This document shows, piece after piece, positions 5,118-7,911 of a stretch of 7,911 nt of DNA; the first letter of the stretch is position 1; every line of letters starts with the position of its first letter. A program made the position numbers and the translations under genes. This stretch comes from Burkholderiales bacterium UBA4615 (GTDB taxonomy: Bacteria > Pseudomonadota > Gammaproteobacteria > Burkholderiales > Burkholderiaceae_E): positions 1,570-9,480 of the forward strand of contig DGIT01000061.1 of assembly GCA_002386465.1 (NCBI GenBank), given 5' to 3'. The notes beneath the pieces were generated by a model, which was not told the origin of the DNA, ran no database searches, and worked only from the letters and a program-made list of their open reading frames with translations.

Positions 5118-7213
5118 GCGGCTCGCCGCTGATCGGGGTCTTCGGCTACGGCGCGGCCGCGTTCGCGTGGACCGCGCTCGCCGTGCTGCTGATGGTGCGC
5201 GGCAGCGGCCGCGGACTGGGTAGGCTGCTGGTCGCTGCGGTCATCATCCATGCCCTGTGGGCATCGGTGTTGGCGCTGGCCAGTGCGGGCGTGGCCATAC
5301 CTCTCGTCCTGCCACCCTTCTTCGAGGCGCTCAGGCCATTCGCCTGGTCAACGCTGCTGCTCTGGATGCTGCGTGCGCGCGCCGAGGCCAAGCCAGTCCG
5401 GCTGGCCACGGCCCTGGCCGCCACCATTGCCACCTCGCAATGCGTGTCCATGCTGCTGGACCTGGGCCCGCAACTGCAATACGGCACGGGTCTGCTGGCG
5501 GCCATCCTCACCTTGCTGTGCGTGGAGCAGGTCTATCGCAATACGGTCGAAACCGCGCGTTGGGCGGTCAAGTTCCTGTGCCTGGCGCTCTTCGCAGTGT
5601 TCGTATTCGAAGGTGTGCTCTACACCGATGCCCTGCTCTTCGGGCGCTTTGAATACGGCTGGTGGGCTGCGCGCGGCTATGCCAACGCACTGATTGCCCC
5701 ACTGGTTGCGATCAGTGCGGCGCGCATGCCCGACTGGCGGCTGGAGATGCGCTTATCCCGCAAGGTCGTCTTTCATTCGGCCACCCTGCTGGCTTCGGGC
5801 ATTTTTTTGCTGGCGGTCTCGGCCATCGGCTACGGCCTGCGCTTTGCCGGCGGGGCCTGGGGCAGTGTGGCGCAACTGGTGGTGCTGTTCACAGCCGCTG
5901 TCAGCCTGCTGGCACTGATTGCATCCGGAAAATTGCGCGCCCGGATCAAGGTGCTGCTGAACAAGCATTTCTTCAGTTACCGCTACGACTATCGCAATGA
6001 GTGGCTCAAGCTCACTGACCTGATCGCCCAGCCCACCCAGGCCGATGACCCGCAGGGTACGCTCGCTCAGCGCAGTTTGCGCGGCCTGGCCGAACTGGTT
6101 GACAGCCCAGCCAGCCGACTGTGGCTGCGCAATGACGCCGGGTCGTGGGTGGACAGCGCGCGGCGCAACCTGCCTGAGCTTGAGCCCATTGCAAGCGACG
6201 AGGCGCTGCCGCAGTTTATGGCTGATCAGAACTGGATCGTGGATGTGCACGAGTGGCGTGCTCACCCGGGGCGCTATGACGGCCTGAGGCTGCCCGCCTG
6301 GCTGACTCAGGATGCTCAGGCCTGGCTCATGGTGCCGCTGGTGCTGCATGACCAGATGATCGGTTTCGTGCAGTTGCAACAGCCCGCCACACCCATTGTC
6401 CTGGACTGGGAAGTGCGTGATGTGCTCAAGACGGCCGGCCGCCAGGTGGCAGGTTATCTGGCTGTGCAAGACACCGTCGAGAAGCTCGTGCAGGCCCGAC
6501 AGTTCGACTCCTTCAACCGGATGAGCGCATTCGTTGTGCACGACCTGAAGAACCTGGTCGCGCAATTGTCCTTGCTCCTCAAAAACGCCGCGCGGCACCG
6601 CGACAACCCGGAATTTCAGCAAGACATGCTGGAGACGGTGGAAAACGTACTCGAGCGTATGCAGGGTTTGTTGCGCCAACTGAGGGTGGGCACACGGCCG
6701 ATCGAGCAAGCTGCACCGGTACATCTTGTGCCGGCCCTGCAGGCCGCCATCGCGGCCAAGCGCGGTCACCGGATCGAGCCCTCGCTGCACATCGATCCCA
6801 CCGTCGAGGCTGTCGAAGTGGTCGCACATCGGGACAGGCTGGAGCGCGTAGTGGGCCACCTGATACAAAACGCGCTGGAAGCGACGCCTGCAGGCGGATC
6901 GGTTCAGGTCAATGCCTTGTGCGAGCGTGATACCGCCCGAGTCGAGGTCACCGATACCGGTCGAGGCATGAGCCGCGAGTTCATCGAGACCAAGCTCTTC
7001 CGACCATTCAGCTCAACCAAGGAACACGGCATGGGGATCGGTGCCTTCGAAAGCCGCGAGTACATCCGCGAGTTGGGCGGATCGCTTGCCGTACGCAGCG
7101 CGGAAGGCACAGGCACCACGTTCACGTTGACACTGCCGGTTCATCGGCGCGCCGATTCACCCAGATCTTCCACTGAACATGCTTCATCCAACGCGCTATC
7201 GAGTGCAGCCTGA
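5114..7213 (+). CDS. prsK: PrsK, PEP-CTERM/XrtA system membrane histidine kinase
   Basis: This is the sensor kinase expected to phosphorylate PrsR. Read from CTG 5114 it has 699 residues. About nine hydrophobic segments fill residues 6-271 (near 6-28, 37-58, 72-87, 97-115, 124-140, 152-173, 189-203, 218-241 and 251-271). A GAF-like domain (about 308-443) follows, then the kinase core: phospho-acceptor H476 in VVHDLKN, N box NALEA (N586), G1 box DTGRGM (D614) and G2 box GMGIG (639-643). The order of membrane domain, GAF and kinase, and the prsR neighbour, identify PrsK; its signal is unknown. No ATG, GTG or TTG exists in frame between the stop at 5009 and GTG 5183. Starting at that GTG (676 residues) would delete most of the first membrane helix, so CTG is preferred. 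The gene overlaps its neighbours by 4 bases upstream and 1 downstream, implying translational coupling. Confidence 0.92.
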   Translation: MSGSPLIGVFGYGAAAFAWTALAVLLMVRGSGRGLGRLLVAAVIIHALWASVLALASAGVAIPLVLPPFFEALRPFAWSTLLLWMLRARAEAKPVRLATALAATIATSQCVSMLLDLGPQLQYGTGLLAAILTLLCVEQVYRNTVETARWAVKFLCLALFAVFVFEGVLYTDALLFGRFEYGWWAARGYANALIAPLVAISAARMPDWRLEMRLSRKVVFHSATLLASGIFLLAVSAIGYGLRFAGGAWGSVAQLVVLFTAAVSLLALIASGKLRARIKVLLNKHFFSYRYDYRNEWLKLTDLIAQPTQADDPQGTLAQRSLRGLAELVDSPASRLWLRNDAGSWVDSARRNLPELEPIASDEALPQFMADQNWIVDVHEWRAHPGRYDGLRLPAWLTQDAQAWLMVPLVLHDQMIGFVQLQQPATPIVLDWEVRDVLKTAGRQVAGYLAVQDTVEKLVQARQFDSFNRMSAFVVHDLKNLVAQLSLLLKNAARHRDNPEFQQDMLETVENVLERMQGLLRQLRVGTRPIEQAAPVHLVPALQAAIAAKRGHRIEPSLHIDPTVEAVEVVAHRDRLERVVGHLIQNALEATPAGGSVQVNALCERDTARVEVTDTGRGMSREFIETKLFRPFSSTKEHGMGIGAFESREYIRELGGSLAVRSAEGTGTTFTLTLPVHRRADSPRSSTEHASSNALSSAA

Positions 7214-7911
7214 TGTCTGAAGAACGCCCCGCCCTGCTCATGGTCGAAGACGATCGCGGTCTGCAAAAGCAGATGCGATGGAGCTTTGACGAATATGAAG
7301 TGGTCTTCGCCGAGGACTTCGACAGTGCCATCGCGGCACTGCGCCGCTATGAGCCGGCCGTCATGACCCTGGATCTGGGACTGCCCCCCGATCCCGACGA
7401 CACCACCCAGGGCTTTCGCATCCTGGAGGAAGTGCTGTCGCTGGCACCCTCCACCAAGGTCATCGCACTGACGGGCCAGAACGATCGCAGCAATGCTGTG
7501 CGCGCCATTGGACTGGGCGCATACGATTTTTTCGCCAAACCGTTCGAAGCCGACACGCTGGGCCTGGTGGTGGCGCGCGCCTTCAGGGTTGCCGATCTGG
7601 AGCGCGAAAATCAGCGTCTGATGGCATCCAGGCTGGGCGCCGGTATGACCGGCCTGATCAGTCGCGACCCGGGCATGCTCAAGATCACCCGGCAGATCGA
7701 GCGGTTGGCCCCAACGCAAGCCACCGTGTTGCTGCTGGGGGAATCCGGCACCGGCAAGGAAGTGCTGGCCCGCGCGCTGCACACCGGCTCGCCGCGCCAG
7801 GACAAACGCTTCGTAGCGATCAACTGCGCAGCCATTCCCGACGCATTGCTTGAGTCCGAACTCTTCGGCTACGAAAAAGGCGCATTCACGGGTGCCGCCA
7901 AGACCACGCCC
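7213..7911 (+). CDS. prsR: PrsR, sigma-54-dependent PEP-CTERM response regulator (3' end outside window)
   Basis: The first 233 codons are present and the frame is open at the window edge. The receiver domain (about 6-125) has the acidic pair D13-D14, phospho-acceptor D54 in TLDLGLP, T87 and K109 in AKPF. A linker leads to an AAA+ domain with Walker A GESGTGKE (176-183) and the sigma-54-contacting loop GAFTGA (223-228). Walker B, the rest of the ATPase and the C-terminal helix-turn-helix DNA-binding domain are expected beyond the window; whole family members are about 450 residues. The ATG shares one base with the prsK stop (TGATG), so the pair should be co-translated. Proteins of this family are predicted to activate sigma-54 promoters of PEP-CTERM protein genes. 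Identification rests on this architecture plus the PrsK neighbour. Confidence 0.93.
   Translation, partial: MSEERPALLMVEDDRGLQKQMRWSFDEYEVVFAEDFDSAIAALRRYEPAVMTLDLGLPPDPDDTTQGFRILEEVLSLAPSTKVIALTGQNDRSNAVRAIGLGAYDFFAKPFEADTLGLVVARAFRVADLERENQRLMASRLGAGMTGLISRDPGMLKITRQIERLAPTQATVLLLGESGTGKEVLARALHTGSPRQDKRFVAINCAAIPDALLESELFGYEKGAFTGAAKTTP

Noticed and set aside
5753..6868. 371-residue minus-strand open frame opposite prsK
   Set aside because: It is antisense to conserved kinase and GAF sequence. Its His/Gln/Leu-rich composition is typical of a reverse-complement shadow, and no promoter or ribosome binding site was seen.
7141..7782. 213-residue minus-strand open frame opposite prsR
   Set aside because: It is a shadow of the prsR receiver and AAA+ coding sequence, which has clear motifs on the plus strand.

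Overview
The window reads as high-GC proteobacterial chromosome, most likely a betaproteobacterium. The reasons are a RelA with the monofunctional signature, an MtfA-type peptidase, and a sugar transferase / PrsK / PrsR gene set of the kind that accompanies the XrtA (EpsH-type) exosortase and PEP-CTERM surface-protein system. The lineage is inferred from family types and composition, not from any search. I see no mobile element, CRISPR array, tRNA or rRNA.

Layout. Positions 1-57 may hold the first 19 codons of an unidentified leftward gene, followed by about 210 bases without a convincing gene. A complete relA occupies 270-2612 on the minus strand. A 70-bp divergent spacer (2613-2682) carries a good relA -10 box and ribosome binding site, and leads into mtfA at 2683-3504 on the plus strand. 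A 239-bp spacer (3505-3743) with small hairpins, a short direct repeat and only weak promoter matches separates mtfA from a plus-strand cluster. That cluster is an EpsB-type polyprenyl-phosphate sugar transferase (3744-5117), the membrane sensor kinase prsK (5114-7213) and the first 233 codons of the response regulator prsR (7213 to the window end).

How the genes work together. The last three genes are packed with overlaps of 4 and 1 bases and are almost certainly one operon. The transferase should load the first sugar of an exopolysaccharide repeat onto its lipid carrier. PrsK should sense an unknown cue in or near the membrane and phosphorylate PrsR. PrsR is a sigma-54 activator (intact Walker A and GAFTGA loop) of the type predicted to switch on PEP-CTERM protein genes. 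The exosortase, the PEP-CTERM substrates and the rest of the polysaccharide genes are not in this window and probably lie to the right. relA and mtfA look like unrelated core-genome neighbours at the edge of that locus.

The most notable local feature is the start of prsK. Homology-type reasoning and reading-frame evidence place it at a non-canonical CTG codon overlapping the transferase stop, 6 bases after a purine-rich ribosome-binding sequence. No wholly undescribed system is visible; the cluster belongs to a known but incompletely characterised one.
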